This document shows, in pieces, positions 1 to 8,135 of a stretch of DNA of 40,522 nucleotides (its first letter is position 1; the number at the start of each line of letters is the position of its first letter). Source of the DNA: CANJXF01 sp043775015 (GTDB lineage: Bacteria; Verrucomicrobiota; Verrucomicrobiia; Limisphaerales; CANJXF01); contig JAYVSV010000121.1 in NCBI GenBank assembly GCA_043775015.1, positions 1-40,522 on the forward strand, read 5' to 3'. A program made the position numbers and the translations under genes. The notes under the pieces were generated by a model, which worked only from the letters and a program-made list of their open reading frames with translations, made no database searches and was not told where the DNA came from.

Positions 1-100
1 CAGTCATCGCACCCGGTTCAAAGTCCGCTGGCGCTCTCCAAGGCGCGATTTTCCCCGCATTATTCCCGCAGCACACCATTGGCCGAACACTACTGGCGGG

Positions 101-161
101 GACGCCCGCCGCTACACCGCCTGTTTCCAAATCTGATTTCGGAATTTGGGTTCAACAGAAG
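101..161. repeat. Dispersed repeat, copy 1 (right arm only)
   Basis: This 61-nt stretch matches 8024-8084 at about 58 of 61 positions, compared by eye. It begins with a GACGCCCGCCGCTAC core and ends in an AT-rich tail with ATTTGGGTT where the other copy has ATTCGGGTT. In the other copy this is the right arm of a palindromic element. No matching left arm is visible here, and bases 1-100 show no gene or other signal I recognise, so the element may be cut by the window edge or decayed. Confidence 0.7.
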
Positions 162-260
162 TGATTCGGATGTTTATGGTTTTCCAGAGGATTTCGAGCA
201 CGAAGCGGATTACTGTCGCTGAACATCGATGTAAATTGGCGGCAGGAAGATTGTGCCAGG

Positions 261-1280
261 TTATTTCTCGAAGAATTTTGCCACCGCTTCCGCCCGCGTG
301 TGGACGCCGAGCTTGTCAAACAAGCTCTTCACGTGGCTATGCACGGTCCACGAACTGATGCCGAGCATCGTGGCGAGGGTCTTATCCGTGTGGCCGCGTC
401 GGAGACCCATCAGCACATCCCGCTCGCGCCTTGTCAGTCCGGGGAAGGCATCCGGCGGCGCCGCTCGCAGCCCGAACAGCGTTTGAATATGGTGGCGGAC
501 CTGCGACTCGACCGAGTCCGGACTGGGCTTGTGCATCTGCCACAAGCCAGAGATCGGATCGAGCACTTGCAGGGGTGGTCGCCGCCGGAAGTAGTAACCG
601 CCGTCCACTCCAGTAACGCCGTCCCAAGCGTGTTCGCTGTCGTAGTAGATGCCGAAGGGAAAACCAACCTGCTCCGGCAATTCCATCGCCAACCGCTCCT
701 GGATGTGCTCACTCGCGGGCGTACAGGGTGGATCATTGAACAGCACCAAGTCCGGTTTCTTGCGGGCGATGTCCCTAAAAAATGAAGCTGCGGTACCGTG
801 CGCGGCCACGCATTCGTGATCGGGGAGCTGGTTGAGCCAATGCACCAACCCCCACCGAACTTGTTCGTCGGGCTCAAATAGTGCCACGCGCACACGCGAT
901 GCGACTGGTTTGCGGACGGCTGACGGCGAGGTTAACTCTGTGAAGAGAGTCGCGTAGGTGCAAGTCAGCGGGTTCGGCAGCCAGAAGATGGCGAGGGTGA
1001 ACTCGCGGACGAACTGAGCAGCGGCACCGGGCCAACCCGAGTGCGCCACCACTCTGCGAACGGCCGCCCCCTGCTGATCGGCCACTTCGCGCAGGTTGGT
1101 CGCGAGCGGAAAATACGCGTGCTGCCCTTCGTATTCAATCCGCACGGAAAGTTCGTCGGCTACGTCTCGTCGCAGATGCGTCAGGTATTTTCGCCGCACA
1201 ATGGTCGCCGAGCAACCAGCGACGTCCGTCTCACGGCGCCGGGCGGAAACTTTGAGGGTTTTTCGTCTGGTGTTTTTCAT
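261..1280 (-). CDS. LuxR-type transcriptional regulator with degenerate receiver domain
   Basis: About 339 aa. The last ~60 residues form a LuxR/FixJ helix-turn-helix: LTRRERDVLMGL, then a recognition helix around SSWTVHSHVKSL and the closing KLGVHTRAEA. Before it, the stretch from RVALFEPDEQVRWGL to KKPDLVLFND resembles a response-regulator receiver. At the place of the usual phospho-acceptor aspartate (VLxD) it reads VLFN, so phosphorylation is doubtful. The N-terminal ~110 residues are not recognised. I chose the ATG at 1280 because AGGG precedes it by four bases and the protein then opens with a basic stretch. An ATG at 1376 would add 32 residues and has no ribosome site. It is monocistronic, with no sensor kinase beside it, so its signal is unknown. 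DNA-binding role is confident; target genes are not. Confidence 0.8.
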   Translation of the reverse strand: MKNTRRKTLKVSARRRETDVAGCSATIVRRKYLTHLRRDVADELSVRIEYEGQHAYFPLATNLREVADQQGAAVRRVVAHSGWPGAAAQFVREFTLAIFWLPNPLTCTYATLFTELTSPSAVRKPVASRVRVALFEPDEQVRWGLVHWLNQLPDHECVAAHGTAASFFRDIARKKPDLVLFNDPPCTPASEHIQERLAMELPEQVGFPFGIYYDSEHAWDGVTGVDGGYYFRRRPPLQVLDPISGLWQMHKPSPDSVESQVRHHIQTLFGLRAAPPDAFPGLTRRERDVLMGLRRGHTDKTLATMLGISSWTVHSHVKSLFDKLGVHTRAEAVAKFFEK

Positions 1281-1908
1281 ACAGCCCTGAGTTTGCACAC
1301 CGAATTCAGGTTCATGCTCCCAGCATTGGCGACAAGCGTTTGGCGCGTCAACCCCGTTTAATTCATCAAATTCCAAACGACCGAAGCCTGGCCCAACGCG
1401 TCAGAACGAACCGGATGGCTGCCGTGATCCCGGCAGCAGTCATCGCCGCGATCCCTGTTTCCATCAACTTTTGCTCTGAGAGCCTGTCTGAAAAGTAGCG
1501 GCGGGCCTCTGGCCTGCCGTAGAGGGCGGTCCCGCATGGGCGGGACCGCCCGGATTGGGGCAGGATCGCGAGAAGAGATTCAGGTCATCTGCGGCTCTCC
1601 AACACAGCTCACACTTTTTCCGCCGGGCAGGATGCCCGGTCCCGCAAGTGCGGGATCAGCCAGGATGGCCGACGCTACATTTTCAGACAGTGTCTGAGAC
1701 TTCTCCCCTAAACAGGCGATACCAAGCGCAAAATGTTCTGCTACGCTCCATCCGTTCCTGACTTAACTCGCAGCACCAAGGCTGCTAAAAAATATAATAA
1801 AAATCCGATTCAAGAATGACATGGATCAGACTCCAATTTGTTACGCTATTTCCACTCACAAAAAATTTCTATTCCATTATAACTTAATCGTGATAGAGTT
1901 TAATATCC
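1281..1908. other. Intergenic region with a MITE-like repeat
   Basis: Divergent spacer between the LuxR-type regulator and the pseudopilin gene. It contains the 207-bp inverted-repeat element described separately at 1484-1690. Outside that element I see no gene. A TATAAC at 1878-1883 could be a -10 box for the pseudopilin gene but lacks a convincing -35. The last ~120 bases are AT-rich, unlike the flanks. Confidence 0.5.
1484..1690. repeat. MITE/REP-like element with terminal inverted repeats
   Basis: The ends are CTGTCTGAAAAGTAGCG (1484-1500) and CGCTACATTTTCAGACAG (1673-1690). They are reverse complements except for one extra base. Inside are two smaller perfect hairpins: a 12-bp stem at 1524-1535/1540-1551 with loop ATGG, and a 6-bp stem at 1640-1645/1650-1655 with loop AAGT. 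No open reading frame or transposase is present. The GTAGCGGCGGGC core just inside the left end recurs at 7896-7907, so this belongs to the same loose family as the element there. It is probably a non-autonomous mobile or REP-type repeat. Confidence 0.7.
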
Positions 1909-2835
1909 ATGAAGCTACTTAACTTTGCGCGTTATCTGCCGTGTAATTTTGGAGCGGCAAGAAATGAAAACCAAAAAAAAATCTGCCAGACAATGATGAA
2001 AACCCAGAAAACCCTGCCCCCGTACCGATTCGTTTGCCCCAAAAATGCGTTCACTTTAATTGAACTTCTTGTCGTTATCGCCATCATCGCCATTTTGGCC
2101 GGGCTGCTGCTCCCCGCGTTGGCCAAGGCTAAAGACAAGGCCAAGGCCGCTCAATGTCAAAGCAACCTCAAGCAAATCGGCATTACCTTCACGATGTATG
2201 CCGATGACAATAATAATAAGTTTTTCGCTAATGGAGTCGTCGGCGGTCAGGCCAGCATCCCCAATTCGGGACAATGGACTGCCAGCCCTCGTTCCGAAGT
2301 TCTTCTTCCGCCGGACAGTGGTGATGCCTATTGGGCGCTCGGTTATTTGAATTATTTTGCCAAGAACCGGAGGGTGTTTCGTTGTCCCAGTTGTGTTCAT
2401 CCGGACGAATGGCATGATGGAGGTTTGTATTATCCAACGGAGTTTTGGCTTAATTCAACCTACGGGATGTATGGACAATTAGTGGGTGACTCTGTCAATA
2501 AGGTGAAGAAAACCACGTTTTATAAAAATCCAACGACGACGATTTTCTGTCAGGATGCTGCCGAACAAAATATGGAAGGCTCCACGGACACTCTCAGTAA
2601 TTTCACCGATTCCAACGGTCCCATCCTGACTCAGTGGATTGGTACCCCGTCACCGTATGGTGGGCTGTCCGGACTCTACGGCGGTTACCATTTCGATCAA
2701 GAATGGTATCGCCATGGCAAGGGGTGTCAAACCGTCTGGCTTGATGGGCATGTGTCCAGAATCCGGTTTACTGGATTAAATGTGGGAATCGATTTTCGCT
2801 ATTACACCGGCGAAACAATTTTGAGACCCTTTTAA
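1909..2835 (+). CDS. Type II secretion / type IV pilin-like protein (prepilin N-terminal, H-X9-DG type)
   Basis: Up to 308 aa. A class III prepilin signal is plain: a basic leader, then NA|FTLIELLVV and a long hydrophobic helix. Next comes the usual CQSNLKQIG segment and, near the C-terminus, an H-rich stretch ending in WLDGHVSRI, the H-X9-DG tail typical of Planctomycetes/Verrucomicrobia pseudopilins. Cleavage would fall after alanine rather than the usual glycine. The product should be a membrane-anchored, processed pseudopilin facing the periplasm. Its cargo or partner is unknown. The start is uncertain: ATG 1909, or the ATG at 1993/1996 closer to the signal. A 10-codon ORF at 1964-1996, preceded by GGAG at 1951, ends in ATGA overlapping the 1993 start and could couple translation. 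It is followed at short spacing by a lipoprotein and a LamG protein, possibly one transcript. Confidence 0.85.
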   Translation: MKLLNFARYLPCNFGAARNENQKKICQTMMKTQKTLPPYRFVCPKNAFTLIELLVVIAIIAILAGLLLPALAKAKDKAKAAQCQSNLKQIGITFTMYADDNNNKFFANGVVGGQASIPNSGQWTASPRSEVLLPPDSGDAYWALGYLNYFAKNRRVFRCPSCVHPDEWHDGGLYYPTEFWLNSTYGMYGQLVGDSVNKVKKTTFYKNPTTTIFCQDAAEQNMEGSTDTLSNFTDSNGPILTQWIGTPSPYGGLSGLYGGYHFDQEWYRHGKGCQTVWLDGHVSRIRFTGLNVGIDFRYYTGETILRPF

Positions 2836-2862
2836 ACCGTTCTGCTTTAAAAAAATTCAATT

Positions 2863-3255
2863 ATGCTGAAATACTTCCGCTTAAATAAATTTAGTTTTGC
2901 ATTCCTCTCTGTTCTGCTCTTGGCCTTGGGTTGCAGTAAAGAAAGTCGCCCGCCAGAACCATTATCGATTGAACAATTGCCTGCGGCCATGGAAAAAGCC
3001 TTCAGCACGGCCAAGGGCGAAGTAAAAGACCTGGCCACTCAAATTATTGCGTCGGTGCAAGCGCAGGATTTTGGAAAAGCCTTGCTTGACCTGCAAACGC
3101 TTTCGGCAAAAGCGGGGTTAAACAAAGAACAGGGAAGCGTGACCGTTCGTGCGACGTTGACCATGAACGACGCGTTGCAAGCAGCGGCTGCAAAAGGAGA
3201 TGAGAAGGCGGCTGTCTCGGCGGCGGCACTGAAACAATACAAAATGACCAAATAG
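2863..3255 (+). CDS. Small lipoprotein of unknown function
   Basis: 130 aa. The N-terminus has a basic start, a hydrophobic stretch and a lipobox LALGC, predicting lipid attachment at Cys24 and export to the periplasmic face or outer membrane. The mature part is helical in appearance, rich in Ala, Lys and Gln, with no motif I recognise. It lies 27 bp after the pseudopilin gene and 57 bp before the large LamG protein on the same strand, so co-expression is likely. Export and lipidation are well supported; function is unknown. Confidence 0.8.
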   Translation: MLKYFRLNKFSFAFLSVLLLALGCSKESRPPEPLSIEQLPAAMEKAFSTAKGEVKDLATQIIASVQAQDFGKALLDLQTLSAKAGLNKEQGSVTVRATLTMNDALQAAAAKGDEKAAVSAAALKQYKMTK

Positions 3256-3312
3256 AATTTCCCGATACGCGTAAACAATTCAGCAAACCTAAAACCCAAA
3301 CCAGTAATACCT

Positions 3313-6300
3313 ATGAGAACAACAACCAGATTCCTCGCCCTGGCCGTAATTGGTCTAGTGGCATTTATGTCCGATCAAAAGCTCCGGGCCGCAACCGGCC
3401 TGTGGGACTTCAACACCAGTAATCTTACCCAAACCGCCGGCGCCACCCTTGGCGACATGACCTACAACGATGGTTTCACCGCCGCCGCCACCCTATTCGG
3501 TACGACCACGGGATTTGCGATCTCGAACATTGCCGCCGCCGATGCCATTGTCATGAAATTCCCCGCCACCACGAACGGATTGGGCTACCGGGTTCCCACC
3601 CCCGCAGCCAATTTTGGTGCGACGGTGAACCAATACACCTACATCGCGGATGTCTATTACCCCACCGCTTCCGATGGCAAGATTCGACCGTTGATTCAGA
3701 CTGAAGACGGCTCCCATTTAGGATCCCAACAGTTTATCGTGATTGACAGTACCGGAGGCATTGGGCCGCGTAGTATCGGGCCAAGCGGTGTCAACGGGCC
3801 TTACGTCGGGACGATCGCTCCCAATACTTGGTATCGTATTGCGATTTCGGTCACTGCTGGTGGAACCATTCGTGTTTACACCAACGGTGTGGCTGTCGGT
3901 TCCTTTTCTGGTGGTGCCGTGGAGGGTTTCTTCGCCTTGAACCCATCTGCCTCCGCGCTGGTTCTGGCGGATACGAGTACTAACTCCTTTCCGGGCTACG
4001 TGAACAGCATTGAGCTGCGCGATGCGGCCTTGAACGCGGGTCAGATCGCGGCCCTTGGCTCCGTTTCTGCAGCAGGTATTCCTCTGGTCATTCCCCCGGT
4101 TCCTTCTTTCATCGATTCCCGGACTCCTGATGTCGGAGCGACTGGCGTTTCTCAAGTTCCCGCAATTAATATCGTGCTCAATCAGGGTGATACGATCGTT
4201 AACAGTGGAACAATCCAGCTCAAGCTGGACGGCGCCGTGGTCGGAGCCGTTGTCACTCCGAGCGCGCCCACCTACACGGTTACCTATACTGTTCCATCCA
4301 GACTCGATCCGCTCTCCGTGCATACTTTGGCTCTCATTTACAGCGACAGTGTGGCCGGATTCAAAACGAATACTTGGACGTTCACCGTCAAAGATTATCA
4401 AGTGGTCACGCTGCCTGCGCCGTTCTATTTTCAAGACTTCAATTCCCTCACAGAAGACCCCACTCCCGGAGTTGCCTTACCCGTTGGTTGGTCCGTTTCA
4501 AACCAGACTGCTACAGGTACTGCTGGGTATGATCTCGCCAACCGCAATTCTGATTCCTACAAGGACTGGATTCTGGTTTCCAACAGCCGTTTCAACGGAT
4601 GGGAGAACAATCGCACCAATATTCCAACCATCATTTTAAACGGGGTGGAACTCACCAGCTTGACCAGTGGCAACCTGCTCTGGACGGAGTCCGACTCTCG
4701 TTGCGGCAGTTGTAATGGTCAATTTTCCGATTTGTTCATTGCACCAATATCTTGCACTGGAAGGTCGAACGTCTTCGTCGCGTTCAATAGTATTTACATG
4801 CAGAACCAGGACAACATGAATTTCATGGAATATTCCGTGAATGGCGGAGTGAGCTGGCTGCCGGTGCTCTATTATTTTGATAATGATCCGGCCAACACCG
4901 ACATCATTGTGACGAATGGAGTCGCGGATGTGACTGCCACCTTCGCGCGGGTGGACGGTAATCGGAACTGGTCTCCGGACACGGCGCCCACGCACGCCAC
5001 CAACTACGGTTTGTACATCAGTGCGCCGGTTTCCGCCATTAAACCGGCCAACATTTTCGGTCGTCTGAACGATAGCGAAACGGATGGAAAACGGATCGAA
5101 GTAATTCGGCTGGCGGCTGCGGATGGCCAGGCTAATGTTCGCTTCCGCCTAAACGCCAACGGCACTTCGTCCTGGTTCTGGGGTATTGATGATTTCGGCC
5201 TATACGAAATCAACACCCCGGTGATTACGGGCCAACCAGCAAATATTACTATCGCGGCTGGCACCTCCGGGTCCATGACGGTAGTCGCCTCAAGTCCGTC
5301 CCCGCTCAGTTATCAATGGCAGCATGAAGGGACGAACATCTCCAATGGCGGACATTACTCCGGGGCTACCAACGCGACCTTAACGATCTCCAACGCCGAT
5401 CCAAACGACGCCGGCGCCTACAAAGTCAAGGTGACGAATACCAGCGGGTTCTTGTTCAGTAGTCCGGCGACGCTTACGGTAGTTACAGTTCCCACAGTTA
5501 CCACGCAACCGATTTCCAAAGCGGTCAGCGATGGCTATCCTGCCACATTCAGCGTAGCGGGATTTGGTGGATTGCCTCTCACTTATGAATGGCGTCTGAA
5601 CGGAACGACTGTCGTTGGAACAGGTTCAACATTGAGCATCCCCGGTGCTCATGCAGCGGACGCAGGCAACTACACCGCCATCATCAACAACAGCTACGGG
5701 TCGGTCACGAGCAGAGTGGCCCGACTCATTGTTTCGGTTGGCAGCATTACCAACAATCTGGTCGTCCACCTCAAGTTGGACGGCAACTATCTGGATTCCT
5801 CACCGGTCGGCACCAACAACGCCACGGCGGTGGGAGCCCCGAGTGTCGCAGTCGCGGGCAAGATCGGCAACGCCATGCAGTTTACCACACGGCAGGACGG
5901 CACTGAGTTTAGTTACGCCACTCTGGGATATCCGGCCGACCTGAAGTTTGGTTCCGCCACCGACTTCACCATCGCCTTCTGGGTTAATTACTCACAAACC
6001 GTGGACGATCCGTCTCTAATCTCCAATAAAGACTGGGGTAGCAGCGGTAATCGCGGTTGGATCATTGCCGATCAAAGTGGTGGCAACTTCAGAGTCAATA
6101 TTACCGGAACGGGTGGAACAAGGTTCAACACTACCTCCACTCCCATTGTGGAAGACGGAACATGGCACCACATTGCGGTCACCGTTGACCGTACCGGATC
6201 TGCAGTTGCGACCTATAAAGACGGTGCGCTGGTCAGTGATCTGCCCAGCCTCTACACGGGCAGTGTTGACACCGATGATATCGCGAAAAACGTGAATGTC

Positions 6301-6666
6301 GGCCAAGATGGAACCGGAATCTACACGGATGGGAGCAGTGCCGGAATAACCAATGCATTGATCGATGATGTTGGCATTTGGAGACGTGCTCTATCATTAC
6401 AAGAAGCGGCGGCCATCTATAACGCGGGACTGGCAGGTAATAACCTCGCCCAAGTCGTCGCACCCGCGCTCCTGAGCAGTATCAGCATCACGGTGGTCGG
6501 TGCCAACGTCAACTTCACGTGGACGGGCGGAACCGGCATTCGCTTGCAGAAATCCAGCCCGTCGGTGACCGGAACCTATATTGACATCGGCAGCACTCTG
6601 GGCAACAGCAGCCATAGTGAAGCAATAACCGCTGCACCTGCGTTCTACAGATTGTTCAAGCCGTAA
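3313..6666 (+). CDS. Large exported LamG / Ig-like domain surface protein
   Basis: 1117 aa. A Sec signal peptide spans about residues 1-27. Then follow a LamG/concanavalin-like beta-sandwich (about 28-250), a bacterial Ig-like segment (about 265-362), a large beta-rich region opening with FYFQDFNSL (about 370-635), and two immunoglobulin-like repeats with the DAGAYKVKV and DAGNYTAII signatures (about 637-725 and 726-812). A second LamG domain lies at about 816-1058 (DGTWHHIAVTVD, DDVGIWRRALS). The tail ends in FYRLFKP, with no PEP-CTERM or LPXTG anchor. These domains usually bind carbohydrate or other surfaces, so an extracellular adhesin or glycan-binding role is inferred. No catalytic motif is visible. 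A strong terminator follows at 6685, closing the pseudopilin-lipoprotein-LamG group. Confidence 0.85.
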   Translation: MRTTTRFLALAVIGLVAFMSDQKLRAATGLWDFNTSNLTQTAGATLGDMTYNDGFTAAATLFGTTTGFAISNIAAADAIVMKFPATTNGLGYRVPTPAANFGATVNQYTYIADVYYPTASDGKIRPLIQTEDGSHLGSQQFIVIDSTGGIGPRSIGPSGVNGPYVGTIAPNTWYRIAISVTAGGTIRVYTNGVAVGSFSGGAVEGFFALNPSASALVLADTSTNSFPGYVNSIELRDAALNAGQIAALGSVSAAGIPLVIPPVPSFIDSRTPDVGATGVSQVPAINIVLNQGDTIVNSGTIQLKLDGAVVGAVVTPSAPTYTVTYTVPSRLDPLSVHTLALIYSDSVAGFKTNTWTFTVKDYQVVTLPAPFYFQDFNSLTEDPTPGVALPVGWSVSNQTATGTAGYDLANRNSDSYKDWILVSNSRFNGWENNRTNIPTIILNGVELTSLTSGNLLWTESDSRCGSCNGQFSDLFIAPISCTGRSNVFVAFNSIYMQNQDNMNFMEYSVNGGVSWLPVLYYFDNDPANTDIIVTNGVADVTATFARVDGNRNWSPDTAPTHATNYGLYISAPVSAIKPANIFGRLNDSETDGKRIEVIRLAAADGQANVRFRLNANGTSSWFWGIDDFGLYEINTPVITGQPANITIAAGTSGSMTVVASSPSPLSYQWQHEGTNISNGGHYSGATNATLTISNADPNDAGAYKVKVTNTSGFLFSSPATLTVVTVPTVTTQPISKAVSDGYPATFSVAGFGGLPLTYEWRLNGTTVVGTGSTLSIPGAHAADAGNYTAIINNSYGSVTSRVARLIVSVGSITNNLVVHLKLDGNYLDSSPVGTNNATAVGAPSVAVAGKIGNAMQFTTRQDGTEFSYATLGYPADLKFGSATDFTIAFWVNYSQTVDDPSLISNKDWGSSGNRGWIIADQSGGNFRVNITGTGGTRFNTTSTPIVEDGTWHHIAVTVDRTGSAVATYKDGALVSDLPSLYTGSVDTDDIAKNVNVGQDGTGIYTDGSSAGITNALIDDVGIWRRALSLQEAAAIYNAGLAGNNLAQVVAPALLSSISITVVGANVNFTWTGGTGIRLQKSSPSVTGTYIDIGSTLGNSSHSEAITAAPAFYRLFKP

Positions 6667-6684
6667 GAAATAGTTGGCTTTCAC

Positions 6685-6722
6685 GGGGTCCGGTTGCTTC
6701 GGCAATCGGACCCCCTTTTTTT
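6685..6722 (+). terminator. Rho-independent terminator
   Basis: A 13-bp stem (6685-6697 with 6702-6714, one G-T pair) closed by a TTCG tetraloop is followed by seven T residues at 6716-6722. It sits 18 bp after the stop of the LamG protein gene. The clearest intrinsic terminator in the window. Confidence 0.9.
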
Positions 6723-6762
6723 AGTTATTTTCTACCACCACAATTCGGATTTTATTTCTTCC

Positions 6763-7881
6763 ATGAGAATCATCATCATAGGCGCGGGTATCTTGGGACT
6801 CGGCCATGCCTGGGCGGCGGCTCGGCGCGGTCATCAGGTGACGGTGTTCGAACGAACCGCTCGTGCGGAAGGAGCTTCCATTCGCAATTTCGGCATGGTC
6901 TGGCCGATCGGCCAACCACCGGGAGAAAAGCTCGCGATTGCGATGCGCTCGCGCGAACTGTGGCTGGAATTTATTGCCGGATCGGGCATTTACCACACCA
7001 CAACCGGATCGATACACTTGGTCACGCAGGCAGATGAATTGGCGGTGTTGGAAGAATTTTCGGCGCAAGCTCTGAGCCTTGGCTACTGCGGGAAGCTGCT
7101 CACGCGGGATGAATGTCTAAAGCTCAGCCCGGCGGCCAGAGCAGACGCAGTGCGCGGTGGCTTCTTCAGTCCAACGGAAATCGGAGTTGATCCTCCCAAT
7201 GCTTTAAAGGCATTGGCGGCCTGGCTGGCAGAATCGCAGGGCGTGAAAGTGCGCTGGAAACAGCCCGTGCTGGAGGTGGGTGACGGCTGGGCGCGAACCG
7301 CCGATGGGTCCAAGACTGAAGCGGACCTGATAATTATTTGTGGCGGGCACGATCTGGAGACTCTGTTTCCGGAGGTTTACGTCGATTCCGGAATTCGCCA
7401 TTGCAAGTTGCAAATGCTTTCCACTCAGCCTCAACCCGGAGGCTGGCGGCTGGGACCGATGGTGGCGAGCGGGTTGACGTTGCGCCATTATGAGGCGTTT
7501 GCGAGGTGTTCTTCGTTAGCTGCGCTCAAGGAGCGGGTTTCGCAGGAGGCTCCCGAACTGGATCGTTTTGGCATTCATGTGATGGCGGCACAGCACGCCA
7601 GTGGCGAACTGATTCTCGGCGATTCTCATGAGTATGATGCGGCGATTTCACCTTTTGACCGGGAGGAGATTGAGGCGCTTATCCTGCGAGAGTTGCGGCG
7701 TTTCCTCGATTTCCCCGACTGGGCCATTGCGCGGCGCTGGCACGGAATTTACACGAAACATCCCACCCAAATGCAATTTGAGGCCCATCCGCTATCGAAG
7801 GTGTTTGTGTTTACCGCGCCCGGCGGCTCAGGCATGACGATGGGGTTCGGTCTCGCCGACAAATTCTGGAATTTGCTTTGA
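6763..7881 (+). CDS. FAD-dependent oxidoreductase (DAO / TIGR03364-like)
   Basis: 372 aa. It starts with a Rossmann FAD-binding site, MRIIIIGAGILGLGHA, with the GxGxxG glycines and an acidic end to strand 2 (VFER). It continues with the SIRNFGMVWPIGQP stretch that I associate with the TIGR03364 branch of D-amino-acid/glycine oxidase-like proteins. A second nucleotide-contact motif (TAPGGSGMTMGFGLA) lies near the C-terminus. It should oxidise a small amine with FAD in the cytoplasm. Relatives are often found with aminophosphonate genes, but none is nearby, so the substrate stays open. ATG 6763 was chosen because the longer frame from 6694 begins inside the terminator hairpin. The stop codon abuts the palindromic repeat that begins at 7881. 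Family confident, substrate unknown. Confidence 0.85.
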   Translation: MRIIIIGAGILGLGHAWAAARRGHQVTVFERTARAEGASIRNFGMVWPIGQPPGEKLAIAMRSRELWLEFIAGSGIYHTTTGSIHLVTQADELAVLEEFSAQALSLGYCGKLLTRDECLKLSPAARADAVRGGFFSPTEIGVDPPNALKALAAWLAESQGVKVRWKQPVLEVGDGWARTADGSKTEADLIIICGGHDLETLFPEVYVDSGIRHCKLQMLSTQPQPGGWRLGPMVASGLTLRHYEAFARCSSLAALKERVSQEAPELDRFGIHVMAAQHASGELILGDSHEYDAAISPFDREEIEALILRELRRFLDFPDWAIARRWHGIYTKHPTQMQFEAHPLSKVFVFTAPGGSGMTMGFGLADKFWNLL

Positions 7882-8084
7882 ACCCGAATTCCGAAGTAGC
7901 GGCGGGCGTCCCCGCCTGCCGTGGAGCCGTGGCGTCCCGCCCGGCGGATCAGCGCGCGAACCATCCAGACACCGGAAAATTTCCAAACCGCTCAAACTCC
8001 CGGACCTTCTTTCCGGGCGGCGAGACGCCCGCCGCTACACCGCCTGTTTCCAAATCTGATTTCGGAATTCGGGTTAACCAGAAG
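7881..8084. repeat. MITE-like imperfect palindrome, copy 2
   Basis: The left arm 7881-7910 is the reverse complement of two blocks on the right, 8024-8038 and 8061-8075, which are separated by 22 extra bases. The element thus has ~30-bp arms with one asymmetric insertion. The right part, 8024-8084, repeats at 101-161. It begins on the last base of the FAD oxidoreductase stop codon and ends about 50 bp before the PSD1 protein start. The open frame across it (7878-8135) is an accident of its GC-rich sequence. Confidence 0.7.
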
Positions 8085-8135
8085 CCTGGTATTGCCGGTT
8101 TCAACCGATCGGGTATGGTTTGGCATCAACACTCG

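Noticed and set aside
7878..8135. N-terminal extension of the first PSD1 protein
   Set aside because: It translates the palindromic repeat and lacks a signal peptide, while ATG 8136 gives one immediately.
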